Shown here piece after piece: positions 1-6,638 of a stretch of DNA of 13,228 nt; within the stretch, counting starts at the first letter, position 1, and each line of letters begins with the position of its first letter. The DNA comes from Chloroflexota bacterium (GTDB lineage Bacteria > Chloroflexota > Dehalococcoidia > JACQGW01). The position numbers and the translations under genes are program-made. The notes beneath the pieces are model-generated. The model had not been told where the DNA came from, searched no databases, and saw nothing but the letters and a program-made list of their open reading frames with translations. The stretch spans positions 1 to 13,228 of the forward strand of contig JACQGW010000113.1 of assembly GCA_016199325.1 (NCBI GenBank). The letters run 5' to 3'.

Positions 1-77
1 GTGGCGGAACGGCAGACGCGCTACGTTCAGGGCGTAGTGGGGGAAACTCCGTGTGGGTTCAAATCCCACCTTCGGCA
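1..77 (+). tRNA. tRNA-Leu (anticodon CAG), 5' end cut off by the window edge
   Basis: The window opens at about tRNA position 7, so six acceptor bases are missing. The anticodon stem CTACG/CGTAG (21-25 and 33-37) encloses loop TTCAGGG, giving anticodon CAG at 28-30, which reads CUG leucine codons. A long variable arm at 38-52 marks a class II tRNA. The T arm is GTGGG-TTCAAAT-CCCAC (53-69). The 3' acceptor strand CTTCGGC (70-76) and discriminator A77 follow. ACCC follows rather than ACCA, so CCA is probably added after transcription. The class II arm, CAG anticodon and A73 together make leucine secure. Confidence 0.93.
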
Positions 78-131
78 CCCGTTCGCTGGAGCAGGCAACA
101 GAAATGGCTGTCTGCGCGGTCAGCGAGCCTG

Positions 132-204
132 GCGCTCGTAGCTCAATGGATAGAGCGCAGCCCTGCGGAGGCTGAGGTTGTGGGTTCGAGCCCCGCCGAG
201 CGCG
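132..204 (+). tRNA. tRNA-Arg (anticodon GCG)
   Basis: A complete cloverleaf can be drawn. The acceptor GCGCTCG (132-138) pairs with CGAGCGC (197-203). The D stem is GCTC/GAGC (141-144, 153-156). The anticodon stem CAGCC/GGCTG (158-162, 170-174) closes loop CTGCGGA with T33 in place, so the anticodon is GCG at 165-167. The T arm is GTGGG-TTCGAGC-CCCGC (180-196), and the discriminator is G204. GCG reads CGC, and CGU by wobble, which is arginine. Most bacteria serve this pair with an ACG tRNA edited to ICG by TadA, so the GCG form is unusual. No CCA is encoded. The gene lies 54 bases after tRNA-Leu and is probably co-transcribed with it. Confidence 0.92.
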
Positions 205-210
205 CGACGA

Positions 211-320
211 AGCTGTTAGCCGTCAGCTTTCAGCAAGAAGCGAGGGGCCTGGAGAGCGATATGATGACGCTCCAGGTCCCTCGCTTTTTGCTTCGTGCTG
301 AAAGCTGACCGCTGACTGCT
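211..320. repeat. Long inverted repeat of GCTGA-like words flanking a hairpin
   Basis: The outer arms 211-235 and 296-320 are inverted copies over 25 bases with three mismatches. The inner 14 bases (222-235 against 296-309) match perfectly. The arms are built from degenerate hexamer words such as GCTGAA, AGCTGA and CCGCTGA. The right arm ends inside the TAG stop codon of the minus-strand sugar kinase (319-321). The inner part is the terminator hairpin listed separately. This could be a dispersed intergenic repeat, or a bidirectional transcription barrier between the tRNAs and the kinase. Confidence 0.75.
239..289 (+). terminator. Intrinsic terminator after the tRNA genes
   Basis: A GC-rich stem is formed by 239-258 and 268-285 (AGCGAGGG...CTGGAG with CTCCAG...CCCTCGCT). 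It has a two-base bulge and a nine-base loop, and a run of five T (285-289) follows. The T run is on the plus strand, so it ends tRNA transcription. On the minus strand the T tract is poor, so termination of the kinase transcript here would be weaker. Confidence 0.75.
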
Positions 321-1287
321 ACCGTACTACGTCGACACCGCCGAACGTCTCGATCTCCTGCCAGGTCGGCAGCCCCTCGACGTCGCCCGGCACCGTCGTC
401 GCGTAGGCGCCCATCAGATTGGCCAGCCGCAGCGTGCGGGGCAGGTCCCAGCCGCGGATCTGGCCGACGAGGAAGCCGGCGGCAAACGCGTCGCCGGCAC
501 CCACCGGGTCCACCACCCGCCGGAGCGGCAGGGCCGGCGCCGCCACGGCTCCCTCCCCAGAAACGGCCAGACAGCCTTCGGCGGCCAGCTTCACGACGAC
601 CAGCCGCGGTCCGAGCGCCAGCAGGCGCTCGCCCGCCGCCTCGGCAGACGTCTCGCCCGTCAGGATCTGCGCTTCGTCGAGCCCCGGCAGGAGAACGTCG
701 CAGCGGGCCGCAAGATCGAGGAGGACCGGCTTCGCCTCGATCGCCGGCCACAGACGCTGCCGATAGTTCGGGTCGAAGGTCACGACGACGCCGGCCGCAC
801 GGGCGACGTCGACGGCGTGACGCACGGCCGCCGCGCAGGCGGCTGAGAGCGCCGGGGTAATGCCGGTGACGTGCAGATACCGGGCGGCGCTGAGGTACTC
901 GGCGGGGACGTCGTCGGGTGAGAGCCGACTGGCGGCCGAGCCACGACGGTAGTAGTAGGTCCGGACGGGGCCGAGCTCACGCCGCTCCCGGAAGAAGACG
1001 CCGGTTGGCGCCGCCGGATCGACGACGACCCGGGAGACGTCGACGCCCTCACCCCGAATCGTTGCCAGCGCGTACCGGCCGAACTCGTCGTCGCCGACCC
1101 GGCTGATCCAGCCGGCCCGACCGCCGAGCCGGGCAACCCCGATGGCGACGTTCGACTCGGCACCGGCCAGATGCCGCTCGAAATGCGTGGCGTGGCGCAG
1201 CGGGCCGGCGCTCGTCGGCACCAGCAGAACCATGCTTTCGCCAAGCGTCACGACGTCAAGCAGGTCCAATTTCCCCTCCCCGCCCAC
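319..1287 (-). CDS. PfkB-family sugar kinase, 2-keto-3-deoxygluconate kinase-like
   Basis: This 322-residue cytoplasmic protein is of ribokinase/PfkB type and transfers phosphate from ATP to a sugar hydroxyl. The N-terminal PfkB signature is at about residues 42-70 (GAESNVAIG...GDDEFG). The C-terminal signature DPVGAGDAF (260-268) holds the presumed catalytic base D266 and the anion-hole glycines. YYYRRGSAA (111-119) and DPNYR followed by LW (172-180) are typical of 2-keto-3-deoxygluconate kinases, but substrate cannot be fixed by eye and fructokinase or another ketose kinase is possible. Length is normal. The GTG start is the first start after an in-frame TGA. It lacks a clear Shine-Dalgarno and abuts a hairpin, so the true start may be a few codons in (TTG 1269 or GTG 1251). 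It lies 85 bases after the amidase on the same strand, probably in the same transcript. Confidence 0.9.
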   Translation of the reverse strand: MGGEGKLDLLDVVTLGESMVLLVPTSAGPLRHATHFERHLAGAESNVAIGVARLGGRAGWISRVGDDEFGRYALATIRGEGVDVSRVVVDPAAPTGVFFRERRELGPVRTYYYRRGSAASRLSPDDVPAEYLSAARYLHVTGITPALSAACAAAVRHAVDVARAAGVVVTFDPNYRQRLWPAIEAKPVLLDLAARCDVLLPGLDEAQILTGETSAEAAGERLLALGPRLVVVKLAAEGCLAVSGEGAVAAPALPLRRVVDPVGAGDAFAAGFLVGQIRGWDLPRTLRLANLMGAYATTVPGDVEGLPTWQEIETFGGVDVVR

Positions 1288-1303
1288 GGGCCGTAGCCGG
1301 CCC
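1288..1303 (-). other. Perfect 6-bp hairpin abutting the kinase start
   Basis: GGGCCG (1288-1293) pairs with CGGCCC (1298-1303) around a four-base loop, directly against the annotated GTG start of the kinase. It may mask that start, argue for a start further in, or be a remnant of a terminator for the amidase. The rest of the amidase-kinase gap (1304-1372) shows only a 10-base direct repeat TTCCCACGAG at 1334-1353. Confidence 0.35.
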
Positions 1304-1372
1304 CATCATGCGTCCGGCTCGCCATCGACCTCCTTCCCACGAGTTCCCACGAGTTCCCCCACGACGCCGCGC

Positions 1373-2770
1373 TCACCACGTCGGGTGCTTCGCATGCCAG
1401 GGCGTGCGGGCCTCATAGGCACGGGCAACGGCCAGGATCGTGCTCTCCGCGCCGGTGCGGCCGACGATCTGGAGTCCGGTCGGCAAGCCGCGCTCGCCGA
1501 AGCCGTTGTGTACGCTGATGGCGGGCAGGCCGGCAAGGTTCCCGGCGGAGCCGATGGTCAGGCGCCGGACCGTGCCCGCGTACTCATCGAAGTTCAGGCT
1601 CAGGGGACTCGCGACCACGCCCGTCGCCGGGCAGACGATTGCGTCGTGCCGGGCGAACAACTGGTCGAGCGCCACCGCGACGTGCCGGCGGATCCGCAGC
1701 GCCCGCAGATAGTCGACTGCCGGGATCAGGGTGCCGGCGTAGCCGCCGAGCCGGCACTCCGGCGCCGTCAGGCCGGCGATCCGGCCGCCCTCGATGAGCT
1801 CCTCGTGCGCGGCGGCACCCTCGGCACCCACGATGATCGTCGCGGCCTCCCCATACGGGAAGTCGGGCAGCGCCACGTCCTCGAGCGTGGCACATTCCGC
1901 CAGGACGTCCAGCGATGCGAGGAAGCTGTCGCGGACTTCGGGCTGCATCGCGTCCAGCCCCTCCCGCAGCACGCCGAGCCGGAACCCGGCCGAGCGGGTC
2001 GACGCCGGCGCATACTGGAACACGGACGGCAGCGTTGTCGGGTCGCCGGGATCGGGGCCGGCGATGGCCGCAAGGACGAGACCGCAGTCGTCGGCGGTCC
2101 GGCAGAGCGGGCCGATCTTGTCCAGCGTCCAGCAGAGCGCCATGGCGCCACGCCGGCTGACCCGTCCGTAGGTCGGGCGCAGTCCGGCGACGCCACAGTA
2201 GCTGGCCGGCACCAGGATCGATCCCCACGTCTCGGATCCGAGGGCGAAGGGCACTGCGCCGGCGCCGACGGCCGACCCCGAGCCGCTGGACGACCCGCCA
2301 CTCCAGGCGTCTTCATTCCAGGGGTTGATCCCGGGTCCGGTCAGCGAGGCATTCGGCTGGGTATAGCCCATGCCGCCGGCGATCTCGACCATCGCCAGCT
2401 TCCCGACGAGGACGGCCCCGGCGTCCCGCAGCCGGACGATGGCGGTCGCGTCCTCGGGGAAGACTTGGTCGCGCAGCGGAGCCGCTCCCCAGGTGGTCGG
2501 AATCCCGGCCGTCGCCAGCAAGTCCTTGGCGCCGTAGGGGATGCCGTGGAGCAGGCCGCGGTCGTAGCCGGCTGCCAGCTCCTCCTCGGCCAGCCGCGCC
2601 TCGCGCAGTGCGCGCTCGCGCGTGATCGTCACCACCGCATTGAGCCGGCGGCCGACGGTTTCCAGGCGGTCGAGGAAGTACTCGGCGAGCGCCGTCGGCG
2701 TCGTCTCCCCGCAGCGGATCAACCGCGCCAGGTCCCGAATGGAAGCAAAGGCCAGTTCTGTCGAGCCCAC
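1373..2770 (-). CDS. Amidase-signature family hydrolase (GatA/AtzE-like)
   Basis: This 465-residue enzyme hydrolyses carboxamides. The Ser-cisSer-Lys triad is visible: K82 in GIPYGAKD, cis-Ser at S160 in WSGGSSSGSG, and nucleophile S184 in ETWGSILVPAS, followed by CGVAGLRPTYG. Spacing of the three matches the family. The usual Arg after GSI is Leu, which may affect substrate binding. There is no signal peptide, so it is cytoplasmic. The GTG start has GGGAGGAG seven bases upstream. That site lies inside the end of the preceding small gene, whose TAG stop is three bases from this start, so translation is coupled. The partner gene suggests a two-subunit amidase like AtzE-AtzG. The substrate is unknown: it could be a ureido or amide compound, or a simple aliphatic or aryl amide. 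True tRNA amidotransferase is less likely because no gatB is present in the window. Confidence 0.88.
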   Translation of the reverse strand: MGSTELAFASIRDLARLIRCGETTPTALAEYFLDRLETVGRRLNAVVTITRERALREARLAEEELAAGYDRGLLHGIPYGAKDLLATAGIPTTWGAAPLRDQVFPEDATAIVRLRDAGAVLVGKLAMVEIAGGMGYTQPNASLTGPGINPWNEDAWSGGSSSGSGSAVGAGAVPFALGSETWGSILVPASYCGVAGLRPTYGRVSRRGAMALCWTLDKIGPLCRTADDCGLVLAAIAGPDPGDPTTLPSVFQYAPASTRSAGFRLGVLREGLDAMQPEVRDSFLASLDVLAECATLEDVALPDFPYGEAATIIVGAEGAAAHEELIEGGRIAGLTAPECRLGGYAGTLIPAVDYLRALRIRRHVAVALDQLFARHDAIVCPATGVVASPLSLNFDEYAGTVRRLTIGSAGNLAGLPAISVHNGFGERGLPTGLQIVGRTGAESTILAVARAYEARTPWHAKHPTW

Positions 2771-2773
2771 CGT

Positions 2774-2995
2774 CTACTCCTCCCGCCGGTATGGCATGAA
2801 GACGAGATCGGGCTCGTCCGCGTTGCTCAGACGGTATTCCCGGAGCTTGTCGGCCGCCGCCAGATACCGGCCGATCCTGGTGCGAATCGTCGCGATCTCT
2901 TCGACGGTAAACCTGCCCGCGTGGCGCGCTTCAAGGGTTTTCGCCATCGCCTCGGCGATGATCTCCACGGACCCGGATGCACGATCCTCAGCCAT
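2774..2995 (-). CDS. Small GatC/AtzG-like putative amidase partner subunit
   Basis: This 73-residue protein is predicted to be largely helical (roughly residues 8-23 and 30-52) and ends in SNADEPDLVFMPYRREE. The layout of two helices, an extended acidic DEP segment and an F-x-P-Y/R tail resembles the AtzG/DUF4089 and GatC group. Those proteins wrap around an amidase and stabilise it. The ATG start has GGGAGG ten bases upstream. Its TAG stop is three bases before the amidase GTG, and its last codons contain the amidase ribosome binding site, so the two are made together. The family link is inferred from pattern and context, not from a search. An alternative is an unrelated helical protein. Confidence 0.68.
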   Translation of the reverse strand: MAEDRASGSVEIIAEAMAKTLEARHAGRFTVEEIATIRTRIGRYLAAADKLREYRLSNADEPDLVFMPYRREE

Positions 2996-3040
2996 CGGTC
3001 ACCAACCTCCCGTCCAGAGCGAGTTCGCCGCGACATCGGG

Positions 3041-3069
3041 AGCTTACCACAGTCTCAGGGTATTGCCAA
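3041..3069 (-). promoter_or_regulatory. Sigma-70-type promoter for the amidase unit
   Basis: On the minus strand, TTGGCA (3064-3069) and TAAGCT (3041-3046) are separated by exactly 17 bases. A TGG just before the -10 gives an extended -10 element. Transcription would start near 3034, about 39 bases before the start codon of the small subunit gene. Confidence 0.55.
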
Positions 3070-3092
3070 TTCCGCGCTGCACAAGGGAACTT

Positions 3093-3110
3093 CGAGGCTG
3101 CTCAGCCTCG
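3093..3110 (-). terminator. Hairpin overlapping the response-regulator stop codon
   Basis: CGAGGCT (3093-3099) and AGCCTCG (3104-3110) form a perfect 7-bp stem with a four-base loop. The TGA stop of the receiver gene lies in the loop and stem edge. Only a broken T-rich stretch follows on the minus strand, so it would be a weak or factor-assisted terminator. Confidence 0.4.
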
Positions 3111-3533
3111 GTGATCGGCGTCGCCAGGCCCGGCCCCGGGTTCAGGTGGCTCGGCCGCCGAAGCGGGACCGATGCACTGCTCGACCTTGTGGAGGAGCTC
3201 GTCAAGCTCGAAGGGTTTGAAGAGGACGTCGACGTGCCGCTCATGGATGAGGGGGAGGCTGGCTTTGACGTCGAGCACCTGCCCGGTGGTGATGATGATC
3301 GGGATCCGGCGGGTGGTCGGGCGGAGCCGGAGCAGCTCCAGGATCTCCCAGCCCGTCCGCTCCGGCATGCGCAGATCGAGCAGCACCAGGTCGGGGGACC
3401 ACTCGCGGACCCGCTCAATCGCTCGCTCTGCCTCCTGGCAGACGCACACCTCATAGCCCTGGCGTTCGAGGGCCTGGCGGGTGAATTCGACGAACGCGGG
3501 GTCGTCGTCGACGACAAGGATACGCTTGGTCAT
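3102..3533 (-). CDS. Single-domain response regulator (CheY-like receiver)
   Basis: This 143-residue protein consists of one receiver domain and a short Pro/Gly/Ala-rich tail (about 124-143). The acidic pocket is at D9-D11 (VVDDD). The phosphoacceptor is D53 in LLDLRMPE, the conserved Thr lies in ITTGQ (82-83), and the conserved Lys is K106 in FKPF. There is no output domain, so it must act through protein contact or as a phosphorelay shuttle. No histidine kinase is in the window, so it is an orphan. The ATG start has only a weak purine-rich stretch upstream. It lies 117 bases after the zinc-ribbon gene on the same strand. Identity as a receiver is firm; its signal and target are unknown. Confidence 0.92.
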   Translation of the reverse strand: MTKRILVVDDDPAFVEFTRQALERQGYEVCVCQEAERAIERVREWSPDLVLLDLRMPERTGWEILELLRLRPTTRRIPIIITTGQVLDVKASLPLIHERHVDVLFKPFELDELLHKVEQCIGPASAAEPPEPGAGPGDADHRG

Positions 3534-3595
3534 TGGACTGCTCGTCTGCGGGAAATCGCTGTTTGCGTGGGTGCGGCACGAAGTATGCCAGGATC

Positions 3596-3621
3596 GGGGG
3601 TTTCTGGTTTGTGGTTTGTCG
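3596..3621. repeat. Degenerate TTTCTGG/TTTGTGG word repeat
   Basis: TTTCTGG, TTTGTGG and TTTGTCG follow one another at 3601-3621 in the gap between the receiver gene and the zinc-ribbon gene. It is a short imperfect array with a period of seven. The rest of the gap (3534-3595 and 3622-3650) shows nothing I can name. Confidence 0.4.
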
Positions 3622-3650
3622 AATCGGTCACTGGTTGCACGAAAGTTAGG

Positions 3651-3821
3651 CTAGCGATCGACGATCTCCGTCCGCTCAGTCACGCGAACAAGCGGGCCGC
3701 CACAGCGCCGGCACGCTTCCTCACCCGGCGGTTGCGTCGCGCCGCAGCGCCGGCAGCGGTCGACCGGGCGATTCAACCAGCGCGGCGTTTCCCCCGGCCC
3801 CTTCTCGCCTTCATTCCCCAT
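3651..3821 (-). CDS. Small double-CxxC zinc-ribbon protein
   Basis: The minus strand encodes 56 residues beginning MGNEGEKGPG and ending in TERTEIVDR. Four cysteines, C23, C26, C37 and C40, form C-x2-C-x10-C-x2-C, each pair as CRRCG, the pattern of a zinc ribbon. The ATG has GGGGGGAGG with a six-base spacing, one of the best ribosome binding sites in the window, and the stop is TAG at 3651-3653. The strong ribosome binding site, the paired cysteines and a charged N-terminus without random low-complexity runs support a real gene. It follows the M28 peptidase gene by 71 bases and precedes the orphan receiver by 117, all on one strand. It may be a nucleic-acid or protein-binding adaptor. I do not recognise a specific family. 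Confidence 0.72.
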   Translation of the reverse strand: MGNEGEKGPGETPRWLNRPVDRCRRCGATQPPGEEACRRCGGPLVRVTERTEIVDR

Positions 3822-3844
3822 CCGCTGCCTCCCCCCGAGCCCAA

Positions 3845-3890
3845 GCCCTGACCCTCGAACCCTGAACCTCAGACCATGAACCCTGGACCC
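3845..3890. repeat. Degenerate CCCTGAA heptad array
   Basis: Words such as CCCTGAC, CCTCGAA, CCCTGAA, CCTCAGA and CCCTGGA succeed each other with a period near seven. The array fills most of the 71-base gap between the M28 peptidase stop and the zinc-ribbon start. It begins only a few bases past the peptidase stop codon. It looks like an intergenic repeat rather than coding or regulatory sequence. Confidence 0.55.
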
Positions 3891-3892
3891 CG

Positions 3893-5320
3893 TTACGGCC
3901 GGGCCAGCCGGTCGAGGAGCTTCAGGACGAGGTTCCCGGCGACCGCCAGGTGCTCCGGCTTGACGAATTCCGGCTTATCGTCGGCGGTGTGGTAGTTTGG
4001 ATCCTCGATGCGATAGAAGAAGATAGCGGGAACGCCCACGGCGCTGAAGCTAGCGTGATCGCTGGCGCCGCGCAGCGCCTGGCCGAGCCGGCCGGCCGGG
4101 ACCCCCTCCTCCTTCGCCAGGTCCAGCGCCAACTGCTCGAGGTCGTCGCTCCCGCCGAAGCGGAGGGCATCGCCAACGCCGACCATGTCGAGGTTGATCA
4201 TCGCGACGATCGCCTCCCGATCGGCGTCCGAGAGTCCCCGCACGTAGGCCCGGCTGCCCAGCAAGCCCAGCTCTTCAGCGTCGAAGAGCATGAACCGAAG
4301 CGTGAAGGGGTACGGCCGCCCCGCCGTCGCCCGCGCCAGCTCGATCACCGTCGCCGTGCCGGAGCCGTTGTCGTTGGCGCCGGGGCCGGCCTCGACCGAG
4401 TCGTAGTGGGCGCCGATGACGACGACGCGGTCGGCCGGGCCCGGCTTCGTCGCGACGACATTGTGCGCCGCCTGCTCGACGGCCTCCACGTCGACCTTCA
4501 GATGCAGCCGCACCGGCCCTCTGGCCAGCAGGTCGCGGATCGCCTGGCCCTCCTCCTGGGAGATGGAGACGACGGGAATACGTGGCCGCTGGCGCACCTC
4601 GCCCCGGAAGTTGCCGCTCCGGTTGTTGAAGATGACGACGGCGGCGGCGCCGGCCGCGGCAGCGTTGTCGACCTTCTCCTGGAAGATCATGACGCCTCGC
4701 TCGACCAGCGCGATCTTCCCGCGGGTGTCGGCGGGGAAGTCCTGCGGCCGCCCGAGCCCGGCGCTCACCACCGCGGCCGTAACCTCGCCCGACGCCGTAT
4801 TGTAGAGCGGCGCCGGGTCCAGCTTCATCGCCGGCTGAGCCACCGACAGCTCGGTGCCGCGGTCGATCATCTGGGAGAAGGTAAACGGCTGCTTTTCGAC
4901 CCGGTAGCCGATCGCCGCCAGCTCGTCGGCGATGTAGTCGCGCGCGGCGGCGATGCTCTGAGAGCCGGCCGGGCGCGAGCCAATCTTGCCGGCCAGCGCC
5001 TGAACGTGCGCGGCAGCCCGCTGGCTGGAAAACGCCAGATCGGCGGCGACGGCCGCTTTCGTCGCGGCGGGTGAGGCCGTGGCGGCCGGCTGGCTCGTCG
5101 CCGTCGCCTGGGATGCCGGCGTCGGAGACGGTGGCACCGTCGGGCTCGGCGCCGGCCGGGTGGGCTCGACAGCCGCCGGCGAGGCGGACGCGGAGGTTCC
5201 GACGGTCGGGACGGCGGTGGGAGCGACCGGCGAGGGCGCAGGCGGCGTGCCGGTGCAGGCGGCGACGAGCAGGGCTGCTGCCAGGGCGAGAGAGCACAGG
5301 CGGATGCGGAGGTTGGACAC
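3893..5320 (-). CDS. M28-family zinc aminopeptidase, secreted lipoprotein with PA domain
   Basis: This is a secreted peptidase that removes N-terminal residues from peptides at the cell surface. I chose GTG at 5320 (475 residues) because AGGAG lies six bases upstream. An ATG at 5338 would add six residues but has no ribosome site. Numbering from the GTG: a signal peptide ends in lipobox LVAAC with C22, then an unstructured Pro/Thr/Ser/Ala linker runs to about residue 90. A PA-type insert lies at about 170-275 and the M28 core at about 285-455. The di-zinc ligands are H305 (GAHYDS), D317 (GANDNGSG), E350 (DAEELG), D378 (NLDMVG) and H444 (YHTADD), with E349 as the general base. All are intact. 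It follows recF so closely that the two are probably co-transcribed. Its natural substrate is unknown. Confidence 0.92.
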   Translation of the reverse strand: MSNLRIRLCSLALAAALLVAACTGTPPAPSPVAPTAVPTVGTSASASPAAVEPTRPAPSPTVPPSPTPASQATATSQPAATASPAATKAAVAADLAFSSQRAAAHVQALAGKIGSRPAGSQSIAAARDYIADELAAIGYRVEKQPFTFSQMIDRGTELSVAQPAMKLDPAPLYNTASGEVTAAVVSAGLGRPQDFPADTRGKIALVERGVMIFQEKVDNAAAAGAAAVVIFNNRSGNFRGEVRQRPRIPVVSISQEEGQAIRDLLARGPVRLHLKVDVEAVEQAAHNVVATKPGPADRVVVIGAHYDSVEAGPGANDNGSGTATVIELARATAGRPYPFTLRFMLFDAEELGLLGSRAYVRGLSDADREAIVAMINLDMVGVGDALRFGGSDDLEQLALDLAKEEGVPAGRLGQALRGASDHASFSAVGVPAIFFYRIEDPNYHTADDKPEFVKPEHLAVAGNLVLKLLDRLARP

Positions 5321-5334
5321 GACTATCTCCTGGT

Positions 5335-6564
5335 TCATGACGCGGCGGCGCGGCAGACGCGCCCCTGGGCGACGGCAAAGAGCGCCGCCCGTGCGAGAAA
5401 CTCGGCGGCAAAGGGGTCGAGCTCGGTCGTCGTGATCAGCACCTGCTGGTCGGGCCGGACCGACGAGAGCACCTGGCGCCGTCTCACGTGATCCAGCTCG
5501 GAGAGCACGTCGTCGAGCAGCAAGATCGGCGTCTCCCCGGCCTCCTGCTCGATGAACCGCGCCTCGGCCAGCTTCATCGCCAGGGCGACTGTTCGCTGCT
5601 GGCCCCGGGAGCCGAACGTCTGGACGTCGACGCGGTCGACACGAAAGGCCAGGTCATCCCGATGCGGGCCGACGAGCGAGGCGCCCTGGAGGATCTCCCG
5701 TGCGCGCACCTCCCGGAGACCGCGGCGGAAGGTCTCGGCCACCGCCGCCTCGGAGGCCAGCGCGGCGCCCGGTCCCTCACGCCGCCCGGCCGCCTCAACC
5801 GCCGTTGCCCCGCCGACACTGGCTCTGTAGCCGGTTTCAAGGTACTGCGGCGAGCCGGTGAGCGTCCGGTGGATCTCCTGAACGAAGCCGTTCAGCTCGC
5901 CGACCGTCCGCTGCCGTCGGGCGACGATGGCGCTGCCGTAGGTGACCAGTTGCTCGTCCCAGAAGGCGAGCTGGTCCGCCGAGGCCTGGCGGTCACGGAT
6001 CAGCCGGAGCAGGTGGTTGCGCTGGAGCAGGACGCGGTTGTACTGCTGGAGCGCGCGGACGTACTGGCCGTCGACCTGGGCGTTGGTCACGTCGAGGTAG
6101 CGCCGGCGGACGGCGGGCGCGCCGGTCACCAGGTCGATGTCCTGCGGGCTGAAGTGGACGACGTTCACGTGGCCGATGAAGTCGACGGCCCGCTTGACGA
6201 TGCCGTTCACCTTGACCCGCTTCGTGACGCTGCCGGCGGCGGCGAGGGAGAAGGTATCCTCCGGCGATTCCCGCGCCTCGCGGGCCATCATCCCGATCTC
6301 GACCCGGATGTTCCCGCGGCGGCGGTGGACGGCGGCAGCGAGGTGCGAGGCCGGCAGCGGGTCTTCCAGCGCCAGCCAGTTGATCAGCTCGCGGTCGGCG
6401 GTCGCTCGGGGCGATTTCGTCGTCGCCAGGAAGTAGATGGCTTCGAGGAGGTTGGTCTTTCCCTGGGCGTTGGCGCCGTGGAACAAGGCGATCCCCGCCG
6501 GCAGGTCGAGCTCCAGGCGGGCGTAGTTCCGAAAGTTCGTGAGGCTGAGGTGCGTAACGTCCAT
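5335..6564 (-). CDS. recF: DNA replication and repair protein RecF
   Basis: RecF is an SMC-like ATPase that loads RecA at single-strand gaps with RecO and RecR. The 409-residue protein starts with MDVTHLSLTNFRNYARLEL, the standard RecF N-terminus. Walker A is GANAQGKTN (30-38), GPHRDD is at 299-304, the ABC signature is FGSRGQQRT (317-325), and Walker B is ILLLDDVLSELD (347-358). Nothing is missing. The usual dnaA-dnaN-recF-gyrB neighbours are absent; a lipoprotein peptidase lies immediately downstream instead. The TGA stop overlaps an in-frame ATG of the peptidase reading frame (ATGA), although the better peptidase start is 15 bases on. The ATG has only a short GGAG close by. The gene is preceded by an extended -10 promoter. 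Confidence 0.96.
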   Translation of the reverse strand: MDVTHLSLTNFRNYARLELDLPAGIALFHGANAQGKTNLLEAIYFLATTKSPRATADRELINWLALEDPLPASHLAAAVHRRRGNIRVEIGMMAREARESPEDTFSLAAAGSVTKRVKVNGIVKRAVDFIGHVNVVHFSPQDIDLVTGAPAVRRRYLDVTNAQVDGQYVRALQQYNRVLLQRNHLLRLIRDRQASADQLAFWDEQLVTYGSAIVARRQRTVGELNGFVQEIHRTLTGSPQYLETGYRASVGGATAVEAAGRREGPGAALASEAAVAETFRRGLREVRAREILQGASLVGPHRDDLAFRVDRVDVQTFGSRGQQRTVALAMKLAEARFIEQEAGETPILLLDDVLSELDHVRRRQVLSSVRPDQQVLITTTELDPFAAEFLARAALFAVAQGRVCRAAAS

Positions 6565-6629
6565 GCGCTCCGTTCTGCTCGGAGCGGGAGCAGCCGGCCA
6601 GGCGAAATGGGCCGCCTTCCCGCCTACGC

Positions 6630-6638
6630 ATTATACCA
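6630..6638 (-). promoter_or_regulatory. Extended -10 promoter for recF and the M28 peptidase
   Basis: The minus strand reads TGGTATAAT, a perfect TATAAT (6630-6635) with an upstream TGn extension (6636-6638). No good -35 lies 16-18 bases further up, which extended -10 promoters tolerate. Transcription would start near 6623, leaving a leader of about 60 bases before the recF ATG. Confidence 0.6.

Noticed and set aside
1142..3220. 692-residue open frame on the plus strand
   Set aside because: It lies antisense to the kinase, amidase and small-subunit genes, is rich in Arg, Gly and Ala with no motif, and is a by-product of high GC content.
2622..3851. 409-residue plus-strand open frame
   Set aside because: It runs antisense through the amidase, receiver and zinc-ribbon genes, all of which show real motifs on the other strand.
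3950..5074. 374-residue plus-strand open frame, and the 378-residue frame on the minus strand at 4275-5411
   Set aside because: Both overlap the M28 peptidase, which has all zinc ligands in its own frame; these are shadow frames.
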